Source: Oceanobacillus bengalensis
Lineage (GTDB): Bacteria > Bacillota > Bacilli > Bacillales > Amphibacillaceae
DNA length: 42,247 bases
Assembly (NCBI RefSeq): GCF_003628445.1
Contig: NZ_RBZO01000034.1
Span: 1 to 42,247 of the forward strand
Reading direction: 5' to 3'
Part shown: positions 27,701 to 36,419 of the stretch, piece after piece
Numbering within the stretch: the first letter of the stretch is position 1
Layout: each line of letters starts with the position of its first letter
Made by a program: the position numbers and the translations under genes
The notes under the pieces: generated by a model
What the model was told of the DNA's origin: nothing
What the model saw: the letters and a program-made list of their open reading frames with translations, nothing else
Database searches by the model: none

Positions 27701-27826
27701 CTGGGAGAGTGAAAAGAAATGACAACGATCTTCATATGTAAAATTCGGTCTACCAAAAATCGCTTTGAATTCATCATCACCCAGAATGTTCAATCTTCTT
27801 TGTTGGGTTTCCGTTTCTGCAGACAT
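24770..27826 (-). CDS. tnpA: Tn3-family transposase TnpA
   Basis: Catalyses replicative transposition by binding the 38-bp-class terminal repeats. The protein is about 1018 residues. The catalytic triad is visible as SSDGQ (first D), HSTDTHG (second D) and LNRGESYH (E), with the family segment MRSRHSPKYFG between. The start is placed at ATG 27826 (MSAETETQQRR), because residues before it in the open frame are encoded by a palindromic regulatory region. Base composition is richer in G+C than the flanking tns genes, in keeping with separate acquisition. It is divergent from tnpR across a likely res site. Confidence 0.95.
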   Translation of the reverse strand: MSAETETQQRRLNILGDDEFKAIFGRPNFTYEDRCHFFSLSQPEKELLQRLHSVKSKAYFVLQLGYFKVKHLFFTFDLHEVSDDLQHVLEEHFSGRKIVDLSSIGKDARLKQQQLILALFGYRHCGEEERSQIEKKARQAATVSSKPIFIFREIMNHLFEHRIVVPGYSFIQDTVGQAITFEQHRLITIMQNRLKKADIQSLKELLSDTEGLYEITRLKREPKDFKLKEIKYEIERGLQIQPLYLLAQTLLPKLGISNEGIKYYASLVDYYSVFRLKRLDEWMVYTYLLCYVSYRYQRMNDNLINTLIYNIRHYMDEAKSSAKDQVYEHYTQNHQNMKKAGEVLKLLTDDSIAADTPFHDIQKKAFSILERQKLSSLANQIIKNTKWDATALQWEHIDQLSGQFKRQLRPLLLTVDFAAPSRNDPLIEAIDFMKWVFRQNKSLGQYSSDRLPRRFLSEGVKRYIYQKDAEGQKTLSVDRYEFLIYRLLRNRLEAGDIFCRDSIRFRSFEDDLIDDRQWQQKETLLANAGLTNTNQPIHDHLTKLEQRLEARMTEVNQRIASGENEHIKKHRANNRWILSNTRETETINHSFFDALNSIDIGSVLHYANQHCQFIEAFDHILGRYAKRARDDRVLIACLIAWGTNMGLGRMGEISDIGYPLLAATSENFIRLETLKEANDRISNAVRRLPIFHHFDINEVIHSSSDGQKFETRIHTMRSRHSPKYFGLNKGIVSYTAVANHIPINARVIGANEHESHYVFDILYNNTTDIRPDVHSTDTHGTNEVNFAILHSFDYDFAPRYKDIYRTVSKSLYGFKHPSQYGDVLIKPVRKINTKLIIEEWDNIQRILLSLALKSTTQSIIIGKLSAYARKNKTKRALWEYDNIIKSLYLLNYIDSPPLRQNVQRTLNRGESYHKLKRAVSYANFGKLRFKTEQDQQIWDECSRLIANCIIFYNASLLSNMLEYRDREALNSDVLKRISPVAWQHINFYGHYEFNKYPESVNMDAIIQELAQLEVIPNE

Positions 27827-27865
27827 ATTGTACTCTTTTCTGTGCGCGATTATATTTGTCCTGAA

Positions 27866-27895
27866 CCCTTTCAAAAAGTGTACTTTTTGAAAGGG
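27866..27895. promoter_or_regulatory. 14-bp perfect palindrome upstream of tnpA
   Basis: CCCTTTCAAAAAGT and ACTTTTTGAAAGGG are separated by two bases. It lies in the tnpA leader on the minus strand, where it could be an operator or a translation-blocking hairpin. Confidence 0.6.
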
Positions 27896-27899
27896 GGTG

Positions 27900-28072
27900 A
27901 TTCCCACTATTTTCATATTTCATAATTATAACATAATTGGTTTTGAAATATTCCAATTATATTGTAGATATTTTGAAATTAAAATATAATAAATTTATTC
28001 TATAAAAGTGGATTTGTAAAATAATGTAATTCATTTTAATGTAAGTTCGAAAATGAATAGGAGACAGAATAC
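27900..28072. promoter_or_regulatory. Presumed res recombination site between tnpA and tnpR
   Basis: A 170-base AT-rich interval between divergent tnpA and tnpR, where Tn3-family elements place the three-subsite res region and both promoters. I see repeated TTTTGAAAT-like sequences (about 27942 and 27971) but cannot define the subsites. Confidence 0.5.
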
Positions 28073-28678
28073 ATGAGGAAATTTTTTTATGTAAGGGTTA
28101 GCAGTAAAGATCAATCTTTGGAAAGACAGGTTGCAGTTGCAAAAGAAATGGGAATTCCCGAAGAGTATGTCTTCATAGAAAAGGCAAGTGGAAAAGACTT
28201 CAAACGGCCAGAATATCAACTAATGAAACGTATGCTCAGGAGTGGAGATATTTTATATATTCAATCTTTGGATAGGCTGGGACGAAATAAACAAATGATC
28301 CTGGAGGAATGGCAAGAGCTGATACAAATAAAGGAAATTGAAATTATTGTGTTGGATATGCCCCTTCTTGATACAACAAGATATAAAGATTTGAACGGCA
28401 TTGAAACATTAATTTCGGACTTAATCCTGCAATTATTGAGTTACATGGCAAAAGATGAACGAAATAGAATAAGGGCACGGCAAAAAGAAGGGGTAGAAGT
28501 TGCAATTCGCAAAGGAGTAAAATTTGGTAGAAGGAAAATTGAGATGACTGACACATTTCCATCAGTCTATCAAGAATGGAAACAACAGAAGATAACAGCT
28601 GTAGAAGCTATGAATCGTGTTGGAATGAAACGGAATACATTTTATCGAAGAGTAAAAGAATACGAATCGAATCTTTGA
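28073..28678 (+). CDS. tnpR: Serine resolvase TnpR
   Basis: Site-specific serine recombinase that resolves cointegrates formed by TnpA. The 201-residue protein has the catalytic motif YVRVSSKDQSLERQ, with serine S10 and R8, then LDRLGRNKQMILEEW and the helix E region ending ERNRIRARQKEGVEVA. A helix-turn-helix tail follows (ITAVEAMNRVGMKRNTFYRRVKEY). ATG has AGGAGA 9 bases upstream. Length and neighbours fit a Tn3-family resolvase, not a large serine integrase. Confidence 0.94.
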   Translation: MRKFFYVRVSSKDQSLERQVAVAKEMGIPEEYVFIEKASGKDFKRPEYQLMKRMLRSGDILYIQSLDRLGRNKQMILEEWQELIQIKEIEIIVLDMPLLDTTRYKDLNGIETLISDLILQLLSYMAKDERNRIRARQKEGVEVAIRKGVKFGRRKIEMTDTFPSVYQEWKQQKITAVEAMNRVGMKRNTFYRRVKEYESNL

Positions 28679-28746
28679 CTTATACTGCGTAAATACTTGA
28701 AGCAACTTTAATTAAAAATAAGGGTTGCTTTTTTCTTAATAAACCT

Positions 28747-28772
28747 TTTCGGGGGGATATGCAAAAATACCC
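28747..28772 (-). repeat. Internal Tn3-family terminal repeat (third end)
   Basis: Read inward from 28772 it begins GGGTATTTTTGCATATCCCC. It matches the outer ends at 24 of 28 positions by eye, in right-end orientation, just after tnpR. It marks the probable original right end of the tnpA-tnpR unit. Confidence 0.85.
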
Positions 28773-28822
28773 TAAAATGATTTTAGACTTAAACGAAAGT
28801 TAAAATAGCTGTTTTTGCATAA

Positions 28823-28866
28823 AAAAGCCCCGTTCGTAAAATTACACTTTTACCAACGGGGCTTTT
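28823..28866. terminator. Bidirectional terminator
   Basis: AAAAGCCCCGTT and AACGGGGCTTTT, with an inner GTAAAA/TTTTAC stem. It ends the zinc alcohol dehydrogenase gene on the minus strand. Confidence 0.85.
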
Positions 28867-28911
28867 AATGTTCTTCATTGTTAAAAACATGGTTATAACT
28901 TTTTGGGAAGG

Positions 28912-30060
28912 TCAGGGTTTGAGAACAACTTTGACACACCCATCTTCGTGATCATTAAAGATTTGATAGGCTTCACTCGCCTGGTCTAGACGCATTTTAT
29001 GAGAGACGATTTCTGTTGGATCCAGTTCTCCTTCCGTAATCATTTTAAAGAGCATTGGCATGTAATGGATGACTGGTGCCTGACCCATTTTTATTTTTAC
29101 ATTTCTTTCAAATATGTTTCCTAAAGGGAACTGGTTATATTTAGAGCCGTAGACCCCCGTCAGCTGCAGCGTTCCAAATTTTCTCACAGCACTCATACCG
29201 ATTTCGATCGGGCTGATGGTTCCGCCAATAAGCTTCATCTTTTGTTCGACAGCTTCGATTGGTGTTTTTTTCCCATCCATCCCTACGCAATCAATGACGG
29301 CATCTACACCGCCACTTGTAATTTCTTTAATATGGGAACCCATAGAAATCATATCATCAAATTCATCAAAATTAAAAATCTCAACATTGTTCATTTTTTT
29401 GGCACGTTCAAGCCTATAGGGAAGATTATCGACGGCAATGACTCTTTTTGCGCCTTTCATCCAGGCAAACTTTTGCGCCATCAAACCAATGGGTCCACAG
29501 CCGAGCACGGCAACTGTATCCCCTTTTTTCACTCCTGCACTTTCAATGCTCCAATAAGCAGTTGGCAGTACATCAGACATAAACAGTAATGCTTCATCTT
29601 CAAGTTCAACAGATTCAGGAATCACGAAAGGCATAAAATTTCCATAGGGAACACGCAAATATTCAGCCTGTCCACCCGGATGATTCCCGTAACGCTCCGT
29701 AAATCCAAAATATCCGCCTGTATCAACTTCTGGATTTGGGTTAGAATTATCACATTGGCTCTCCAAATCATGCTGGCAATAGTAACAGCTTCCACATGAA
29801 ATGTTAAATGGGATGACCACTCTATCCCCTTTTTTCACTTTTGTTACCTCTGGTCCGACCTCTTCTACAATACCCATGGGCTCGTGGCCAACTACATAAT
29901 CTTTTTCAGCTGGCAAGGCACCTTGATAAATATGTAAATCAGACCCACATATCGCTGTTGATGTAATGCGCACAACAATATCGTCTTTTTGTTGAAGCTT
30001 CGCATCTGGAACTTCTTTCACCTGCATATCCTTGGAACCTTGAAAAGTAACTGCTTTCAC
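28912..30060 (-). CDS. Zinc-dependent alcohol dehydrogenase, formaldehyde dehydrogenase-like (Tn3 cargo copy)
   Basis: A medium-chain dehydrogenase of 382 residues, probably NAD-dependent and acting on alcohols or aldehydes; the closest annotated group is glutathione-independent formaldehyde dehydrogenase. Catalytic zinc ligands lie in TAICGSDLH and VGHEP, structural zinc cysteines in [15 protein letters not shown], and the cofactor loop is [12 protein letters not shown]. The start is GTG at 30060, 8 bases after AGAAGG. It closely resembles the gene at 37249-38382, which lies outside this Tn3 element. Substrate is not established by sequence alone. Confidence 0.88.
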   Translation of the reverse strand: MKAVTFQGSKDMQVKEVPDAKLQQKDDIVVRITSTAICGSDLHIYQGALPAEKDYVVGHEPMGIVEEVGPEVTKVKKGDRVVIPFNISCGSCYYCQHDLESQCDNSNPNPEVDTGGYFGFTERYGNHPGGQAEYLRVPYGNFMPFVIPESVELEDEALLFMSDVLPTAYWSIESAGVKKGDTVAVLGCGPIGLMAQKFAWMKGAKRVIAVDNLPYRLERAKKMNNVEIFNFDEFDDMISMGSHIKEITSGGVDAVIDCVGMDGKKTPIEAVEQKMKLIGGTISPIEIGMSAVRKFGTLQLTGVYGSKYNQFPLGNIFERNVKIKMGQAPVIHYMPMLFKMITEGELDPTEIVSHKMRLDQASEAYQIFNDHEDGCVKVVLKP

Positions 30061-30168
30061 AAGTAAAACCTTCTATTATAAATTCATATAACTCTTATAA
30101 TACCCATTGAAGAAATTAATTATACTAACGTATCACCAGTAAACTGAGAGTAGCACAAATCATTACTC

Positions 30169-30312
30169 ATGCAAGTTCTGAAAAAAGAACAAAGTACTAC
30201 TCAAGTCATCGCCATGTCTCTTTTTATGCGGTACCGGTCTTTAGATAGGGATACCTTTACCGGTAAAGTCATAGCTATCCTTCGGAACGAGTTTGGTGGA
30301 CATGCAGTGTAA
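30169..30312 (+). CDS. Possible small ORF or gene fragment
   Basis: A 47-codon frame reading MQVLKKEQSTTQVIAMSLF and continuing through RYRSLDRDTFTGK to FGGHAV. The amino-acid composition looks protein-like, but no ribosome site is at the expected distance and I do not recognise the family. It may be the remnant of a larger gene. One arm of a 14-bp inverted repeat lies inside it. Confidence 0.25.
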   Translation: MQVLKKEQSTTQVIAMSLFMRYRSLDRDTFTGKVIAILRNEFGGHAV

Positions 30313-30355
30313 AAAAGCAACTAGGCTAATTTGTGTGAATTCGGTAAAGGTATCC
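30249..30355. repeat. 14-bp inverted repeat pair in intergenic cargo DNA
   Basis: GGATACCTTTACCG (30249-30262) and CGGTAAAGGTATCC (30342-30355) are exact inverses 79 bases apart. CCGGTAAAG overlaps the first arm. The pair could be operator half-sites for the neighbouring divergent genes, or the ends of a small remnant. Confidence 0.5.
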
Positions 30356-30468
30356 GATATCATAACAATAGAGATAGACCCTTATTACGAAATAATTTTA
30401 GGGATAGAGTATTTTTTGCTAAGGGAAGAAAAATACTATGACAGTAAAAGAATTATTTTCGCATTCGT

Positions 30469-30759
30469 ATGAATTCTGAATTTAGTTCAATAACACTGAG
30501 AGAAACAAAAACGAAAAGCTTATTTGCTGTCAAAAACGAATACGAGAGAGACGCAACTATGGAACTAGTTGGAGAATGGCTTATAAAAACAAATGCTTTC
30601 AAAGAAGTTATAAATGAACTGATTCAAAAAAAGAAAATGGAAAACGTTCAAACAGAGGAAGACATTCAAATAGTTTTAGGAACGACAAGGTTCTTGGAAA
30701 AATTACTTAAGATTAAAACAGAAGAGATATTAAGTGCCGTTGTAGAGAGGGATAACTGA
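30469..30759 (+). CDS. Hypothetical protein
   Basis: A 96-residue protein that I do not recognise. It looks real by composition, with mixed charged helices (MELVGEWLIKTNAFKEVINE, ILSAVVERDN) and no signal or membrane segment. There is no clear ribosome site before the ATG. A 13-codon frame starting at 30437 after GGGAAG ends inside its first codons, so the true start may lie there with a frameshift. It precedes the iron alcohol dehydrogenase by 150 bases. Confidence 0.5.
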   Translation: MNSEFSSITLRETKTKSLFAVKNEYERDATMELVGEWLIKTNAFKEVINELIQKKKMENVQTEEDIQIVLGTTRFLEKLLKIKTEEILSAVVERDN

Positions 30760-30911
30760 GGTTTCTTAATAATAACTACCTTTTTAATAAAATACTATTG
30801 ATAACGTTACATGGTTCCACTAATGTTTTAAAAAAATTGATAAGGGAAATTTACACTGAATGTTTTTTGAACGCTTGCCTACTTTAATGCAGAAAAGGAG
30901 AATTTACACAC

Positions 30912-32078
30912 ATGAACCGTTTTACTATTCCGAGGGATGTTTATTATGGAGAAGGATCTTTAGAAGTTTTGAAAACCCTTGAAGGGAAAAAGGCAACTAT
31001 TGTTATCGGAGGCCAGTCCATTAAAAAATCAGGCTATCTTGATAAAATAGATGCTTATTTACGTGAATATGGATTTGAAACACAGCTCATTGATGGTGTT
31101 GAAAATGACCCATCTGCAAAAACCGCTTTAGAGGGTGCAAAAAAGATGGAGGAATTCCAGCCGGATTGGATCATTTCCGCAGGCGGCGGTTCACCGATCG
31201 ACGCAGCTAAATTAATGTGGATTTTTTATGAGAATCCGGAGCTCGCATTTGATAGAGTTAAAGCACCAAACCCACTACCGGCTTTACGGAAAAAAGCACG
31301 CTTTGCGGCGATTTCTACAACGAGTGGCACAGGTACTGACGTATCACCTTTTTCTGTTATCACGGATCATGAAACAGGAACGAAATATCCGGTATTTGGT
31401 TATGAGATCACGCCGGATATTGCCATTATCGATCCGGAGCTGACATATTCGATGCCGGCTGACATTGTCGCCTATACGGGAATGGACGCATTAACGCACG
31501 GAATCGAGGCCTACGTATCAACGATGCATAACGCATTTAGTGATCCGTTGGCGATACAATCGGTTAAAATGGCAGTGGATAATATTGAAAAATCAGTAGT
31601 TGGAGATAAAGCAGCGAGAGCAGAGATGCATTATGCCCAGGCTATTGCGGGAATGGCTTTCTCGAACGGGTTTTTAGGCATTGTACACAGCCTATCACAT
31701 AAGAGTGGCGCGATTTTTAACATTCCGCACGGCCTTGCGAATGCTCTTTATTTGCCATACGTGATTGATTTTAATAAAAAGGCGGACGGTTCCCGGTTTG
31801 CTGATATCGCTAAGATGCTTGACCTTTCTGGAAACACAGAAGACGAGTTAATCGATTCCTTAACGGATTTGCTTCGCCGTTTAAATAAATCGCTAAACCT
31901 TCCGTTATCGCTGCAGGAATTCGGTGTAAATGAGAGTGAATTTGAAAAACAGCTGGATCGAATGGCAGCGGGAGCGATTGAAGATCCGTGTACACCATCC
32001 AATCCCCGGGAAGTATCTGTAGAAGAAATGAAAAAACTTTATATTGCTGCATTTAAAGGTGAAAAAGTAACTTTTTGA
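30912..32078 (+). CDS. Iron-containing alcohol dehydrogenase
   Basis: Group III NAD(P)-dependent alcohol dehydrogenase of 388 residues, interconverting alcohols and aldehydes. It has the nucleotide motif SAGGGSPIDAAK, TTSGTGTDVSPFSV, and iron ligands in MDALTHGIEAY (D, H) and VHSLSHKSGAIFNIPHG (two H). Start ATG follows AAAAGGAG. Its coding region is richer in G+C than the tns genes. Together with the adjacent zinc enzyme it forms an alcohol/aldehyde-processing cargo pair within the Tn3-family composite. Confidence 0.92.
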   Translation: MNRFTIPRDVYYGEGSLEVLKTLEGKKATIVIGGQSIKKSGYLDKIDAYLREYGFETQLIDGVENDPSAKTALEGAKKMEEFQPDWIISAGGGSPIDAAKLMWIFYENPELAFDRVKAPNPLPALRKKARFAAISTTSGTGTDVSPFSVITDHETGTKYPVFGYEITPDIAIIDPELTYSMPADIVAYTGMDALTHGIEAYVSTMHNAFSDPLAIQSVKMAVDNIEKSVVGDKAARAEMHYAQAIAGMAFSNGFLGIVHSLSHKSGAIFNIPHGLANALYLPYVIDFNKKADGSRFADIAKMLDLSGNTEDELIDSLTDLLRRLNKSLNLPLSLQEFGVNESEFEKQLDRMAAGAIEDPCTPSNPREVSVEEMKKLYIAAFKGEKVTF

Positions 32079-32085
32079 TGGAATC

Positions 32086-32116
32086 AAAACGGAACTGCCC
32101 GGGCAGTTCCGTTTTT
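32086..32116 (+). terminator. Terminator of the iron alcohol dehydrogenase gene
   Basis: AAAACGGAACTGCCC and GGGCAGTTCCGTTTT are inverse copies with no unpaired loop bases, followed by T residues. Confidence 0.85.
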
Positions 32117-32429
32117 GTTCGTTTCAATCATTTTAAAACCTCTCTTAAATCTAAGCTTTATTAATCTTTCAGTAAGGTGTTTGGTTCTCATAACAAATCT
32201 TGCGTAAAAGTGTACTTATCTACAAGATATGCGAAGAGAAAATACACCAAAAAAGAAAAGACAAATTTAGTAAAAGGGCATTCACTTTTATTCACCGAAC
32301 TTAACACATAAGTGAAAAACATACTTGGAAACCTTATTGAAACCCGTCGCACACCTTTAGAAAAGTGCTGCATTAAGCTTTTTATCAGGCACATATGCTG
32401 AAGCTTATCTTGAAAGGATGAGGAAAATC
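32117..32429. other. Intergenic cargo DNA, no gene seen
   Basis: No reading frame here has a ribosome site or a recognisable product. The minus-strand frame at 32188-32394 is low-complexity hydrophobic and is probably chance. Confidence 0.4.
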
Positions 32430-32573
32430 ATGACTCAAACGGAGGATCAACGTGTTGAAAACCTATACTGTATAAAGGATGCACTGTTCTGTTTGTGGCA
32501 CTTAAAAAATGCTGTTCGTGGCGGTATATTTTTTGAATACGCTGCGCTTTACATGGAGTGGCGGATGGGTTAG
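32430..32573 (+). CDS. Small ORF, possibly a truncated gene
   Basis: A 47-codon frame starting MTQTEDQRVENLYCIKDALF, with AGGATGAGG 5-13 bases upstream, and ending YMEWRMG. The start signals are convincing but the product is unknown and short, so it may be the 5' remnant of a gene cut off when the right transposon arm was joined about 100 bases downstream. Confidence 0.4.
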   Translation: MTQTEDQRVENLYCIKDALFCLWHLKNAVRGGIFFEYAALYMEWRMG

Positions 32574-32669
32574 GCTAATTGCCCAGAAAAGTTTGTTGCT
32601 CTGGTCTTTTCAAAAAAATCTGTCCGCAGAGGCTCCATGTCAAGCGACAAAATCAGAATGAATAAATTA

Positions 32670-32905
32670 AAAGACTGCTACTAAATTGGAGCAGTCTTTT
32701 TTATAAATATAGACAAGCCTTAAACAGAATTATGCATGGTTCTTGTTAAACGAAACCAGCTAATAAAAACTAATGTAACATTCCATTATAGGGCGCGATT
32801 GTTTAATAACAAGCGCCCTTACTGCTGCATTGGGTGATTAAACACAGGAGTCGTATTTGGATAATTCTGAATCAGCCATTTTCGAGGGGTTGTGCAAAAA
32901 TACCC
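32670..32905 (-). repeat. Right 236-bp inverted arm of the Tn3-family composite
   Basis: An inverted copy of 22546-22781 with the same length and a single mismatch seen (C at about 32780). It ends GTGCAAAAATACCC directly before the AGTAT duplication. Confidence 0.92.
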
Positions 32906-34635
32906 AGTATTGAGATTGGCAGCCATTTTAATATTCTCGCTAATCAGATGGGCACGCATTATTCGGCAGAAAGTTTATTAGCCAAGCATACAATTTATCC
33001 TTTTTATGCTCCGTTTCTTTCCAAGCAACGCCAGAAAAAACTTCTACAAGATGTTCAAGGAGATGGAAAAGGACTTTATACAAGACTTGGAATGGTTGCA
33101 GGAGGTATTTGTAAAAAGGATGGACTCTATTATTGTCCAGAATGTGCAGCTAATGATATCGGGCAACATGGAGAACCCTATATTCATCGTGAGCATCAAC
33201 TACAAGGGATTCATTTCTGCGCACATCATGAATTGAAATTAAAGAAGTATCCTATCGATTTTTCAAAGCAAAGTCGAATTGAGTTTATTCGATTTGATAA
33301 AAAGCTAATGAACTTATCGATCCTTCAAGAAGTTGAACCAAAAGAGTTTGTAACTATTCAAATTGCTTTGGCAAAGATGGCCAATCAACTGCTACAAGTC
33401 CCAATACATCAATTTTCAAGAGAAACTATTAATCTTAAATATCGTGTTCTTTTACGTGAGCGTAATTTAATAACAACTTCTAATCGAATTCGGCAAAATG
33501 AGCTATACAAAGCATTCCAATCAAAGTTCCCAAAAGGATTTTTAGTTAAGTGTGAATCAGCAATCGATGTTGATGATGAATACAATTGGCTGAAGGTCAT
33601 TACACGCAATCTAAAACGTCATGCACATCCTTTCCGTCATTTGCTTATGCTTTATTTCTTAGAACAAGATGTAGATTCTTTTTTACAAGTTGAAGCTGAT
33701 ACAGGTCCTTTCGGTAGTGGCCCATGGCCTTGTTTAAATAAAGCAGCTAATCATTATAAGGAATTTGTGATTCCTGAAGTAAATGTTACGAGAGATTTTA
33801 AATCAAAAGCACCCATTGGTACGTTTGAATGCTCTTGTGGATTTACGCTAGAAAGGGTCCTGATAGATTATCTGAAGATAAATATCGTATAGGTCGTACA
33901 AAAGCGTATGGAGATGTCTGGAAGGCTAAATTACGTGAGTTGGAAGCCGAAGGGACGTACAGTACAAGAACATTAGCTAAAATGCTTGGTGTAGATTCGA
34001 AAACGGTTAAAAAATATCTTTCTTCAGAGATAAAAATCGAAGATTTATCAGAAAATGATATTCCTTCGATGTTGCTAATTTATCGAAAACAATTATTAAA
34101 AGGAATGCGGCAATACCCAAGTTATTCAAGAACACAAATTCGTAAGTGTTTCCCAAAAGAATATATGTACTTGTATCGTCACGATAAAGAATGGCTGTTT
34201 GAACAGTTGCCTATAATTCAGGAGAAGAAGAATAACCAATCAATTGTCGATTGGGCCTCACGTGATCGAGAATACTGCTCTAAAGTGGAGAAGCTTTACA
34301 AGGAGCTAATCGAACTAGATAAACCTGTTCGAATTACAATCTCGATTATTGGAAAACGGCTTGGAATATTATCAAACTTGGAGAAACATCTTGATAAGCT
34401 CCCCCAGACTAAAAAGCTCCTATCAGAAACTACGGAATCTACTCAACAATTCCAAATCAGACGTTGTTGTAAGATTATTGACCGAATATTACAGAGGCAA
34501 GAACCAGTTGTATTATGGAAAGTACAGCGTATTGGCGCTGTGAAGTCACATCATTTTCATGAAATAAAACCGTATTTGGAAGAATATTTACGAACAAAAC
34601 AGGAAGTGAAAAGTTATGAGCAAACAACAGGTTAA
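32906..34635 (+). pseudogene. tnsD: tnsD C-terminal part, interrupted and frameshifted
   Basis: Continues the TniQ/TnsD protein from SIEIGSHFNILANQMG. Zinc-ligand motifs are visible (YYCPECAAND, IHFCAHHELK and FECSCGF). The frame is lost at about 33840-33855: the first frame leaves family sequence after CSCGFT, while the continuation ARKGPDRLSEDKYRIGRTK is one frame over and runs to 34635. TnsD directs insertion to glmS through its C-terminal DNA-binding region, which is intact here but unlinked. The repaired gene would encode about 620 residues. It overlaps tnsE by 20 bases. Confidence 0.88.
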
Positions 34636-36148
34636 AATTGCTTGGCCTTTTGCAAAAGGTGAAAAAGCACAACTGCTATGGATTGGTGAACCATTCCGAT
34701 ATGATCATAAAATGATGATTAAAGCTTATTTTCGCTCACAAGGCCGTTCAGAAGGTATATTAATGGATTGGGGTACATTACCATGCCTAGCAATCCAACA
34801 TTTTTATACTGATGGCATCATAACGGCAAGTAAAGCCCCTGAAGGTGTACAAGAGATAGATATGACTATTTATCCTAATAAAGTTAAATATCACGAACGC
34901 CCTTGGTCTATTCAAGGAAGCAGTGATCCTGCAACTTCTCGTAGTTTCGTGTTCTCTTTCAATGGGAAGAATGTTATTTTACCAGTCATTGAAGTATTGC
35001 GTAGCATATTAGCTCCTAATGGCTTTCTTTTATATCGCTTGTTTGAATCGAATTCATTTCCTCAGTTCTTCACAGAAACATATGAATCTAATAAAATTCA
35101 TCTTAGCTTTTCATCACAATATGAATTGAAATACACAAAGACTACGTTCATTTATCAATTGGTGTGGTTGTTGACGAACCGTGATTTACTACAAGCTTAT
35201 GAAAATATAGCATTTACTTGGTTGCAGGAAAAGACTTTGAAATTTGAATGGAACTTTACACAACCGATTACAATAACAGCTCGTGTAAAGGAGAAGAATA
35301 ACATGTGTACAGTATTACAAATTGTTAATGTGAAAAATAAAGATATTCCGTACCAACATATTTCAATTTCACATCCAGAAATACAAGATCAAGAGAAATC
35401 CAATGAGGCAAAGAAATATACTTATCATTCTCTGAATAGACAGGGTGATGAAGAGGGCTTTACATTAGATGAACAATTAGATGGTTCTACAGAAGACTTT
35501 GATCTTGTACAAATGAATCAGTTAAAACATGAATATACATCAATTCCCAGAATTGAACGTGTTAAAGGTAGTCTCTCCAAGCAACGAATGAAGGAAGATG
35601 AAAACACAAAGAAATACTACATTAATCATGATTCTATTCGATCTACAGCAGACAGTGGTGGCCAAAAACTTGTTCGAGGCTTAGAGCATAAAATGCTACA
35701 TGAAATTCGGGCACAAGGCGAGCTGCAAGATTTTATTAATGTGTTGAAAGTAATGGAACAGCACCCCAAAGTACAGGCGATTAGGGCTTTTACCGATGTG
35801 CTACCAGAGGGCATAGGGGAACGTAAATTTATAAAGCTAAGTGATGGTGTAACGAAAAGACGATATGTGATTGCTGAAATATCTCTTATGAATGGTAAAC
35901 AATTCAATATTGTGGAGATAGAACGTGAAAATCGTTCGCTGTCGATCCTCATTTTATCATCGTCTACTATTCATAACTGGAACTCTATTTATAAGAGTTT
36001 ACTTGTGAACCTTGTTAATGACAATGGCACCTGGACAAGTAAAATATTAAAGATTATTGAAAATCAAGGTGTTATTGTGATGAAGGCGAAGCATAGTTCT
36101 AAAGGTGTTCAGCATAGGAGTAAGGTGTTGTTAAATAAGCTAGTATAA
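34616..36148 (+). CDS. tnsE: Tn7-like target selector TnsE
   Basis: In Tn7, TnsE directs insertion toward conjugating plasmids and replicating DNA through the sliding clamp. The 510-residue protein is slightly shorter than Tn7 TnsE. Identity rests on position after tnsD and on sequence features including AWPFAKGEKAQLLWIGEPF at the start and, near the C-terminus, GLEHKMLHEIRAQGELQDF, VLPEGIGERKF and FNIVEIERENRSLS. Start ATG has AGGAAG upstream, inside the tnsD end. It is uninterrupted and probably the only usable targeting subunit left. Confidence 0.88.
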   Translation: MSKQQVKIAWPFAKGEKAQLLWIGEPFRYDHKMMIKAYFRSQGRSEGILMDWGTLPCLAIQHFYTDGIITASKAPEGVQEIDMTIYPNKVKYHERPWSIQGSSDPATSRSFVFSFNGKNVILPVIEVLRSILAPNGFLLYRLFESNSFPQFFTETYESNKIHLSFSSQYELKYTKTTFIYQLVWLLTNRDLLQAYENIAFTWLQEKTLKFEWNFTQPITITARVKEKNNMCTVLQIVNVKNKDIPYQHISISHPEIQDQEKSNEAKKYTYHSLNRQGDEEGFTLDEQLDGSTEDFDLVQMNQLKHEYTSIPRIERVKGSLSKQRMKEDENTKKYYINHDSIRSTADSGGQKLVRGLEHKMLHEIRAQGELQDFINVLKVMEQHPKVQAIRAFTDVLPEGIGERKFIKLSDGVTKRRYVIAEISLMNGKQFNIVEIERENRSLSILILSSSTIHNWNSIYKSLLVNLVNDNGTWTSKILKIIENQGVIVMKAKHSSKGVQHRSKVLLNKLV

Positions 36149-36419
36149 TGAATCCTTTCAAATAGTTAATATTTACAGCTCGCTTATTAAAAATCATGTT
36201 TTCAATTTCTTTATATGTAAAATTATATAGATTCAGAAATTTGGGTACATACATAGAAAGAGTAACGAGTTTTTAATGAATAGAATTATTTAAATCTGAC
36301 ATTATTCATGCTAAAAGTCGTATTAAATATCATATTATCAAATTCATTGTCGAATGCAACAAATGTTTAGCTTTTCATTTGAAAATAGTTGTTCAGATTA
36401 GCTATCCGAAAAGACTAAA
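36149..36419. other. Intergenic, no gene seen
   Basis: AT-rich DNA between tnsE and an enzyme fragment. I see no terminator with a clear T run, no start signal and no repeat. Confidence 0.4.

Larger units (their letters stand above)
22546..32905. mobile_element. Tn3-family composite transposon inside tnsD
   Basis: A 10,360-bp element bounded by GGGTATTTTTGCAC and its inverse, with a 5-bp duplication. It holds tnpA, tnpR, a small accessory gene, and metabolic cargo on both sides. The ends are inverted 236-bp arms. A third, diverged end at 28772 suggests an original unit of about 6.2 kb (22546-28772), later extended by an inverted copy of its left arm at 32670. Confidence 0.9.

Noticed and set aside
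22546-32905. Composite transposon formed by two insertion sequences
   Set aside because: The 236-bp arms encode nothing; the only transposase is the central Tn3-family TnpA, and the 5-bp duplication fits that family.
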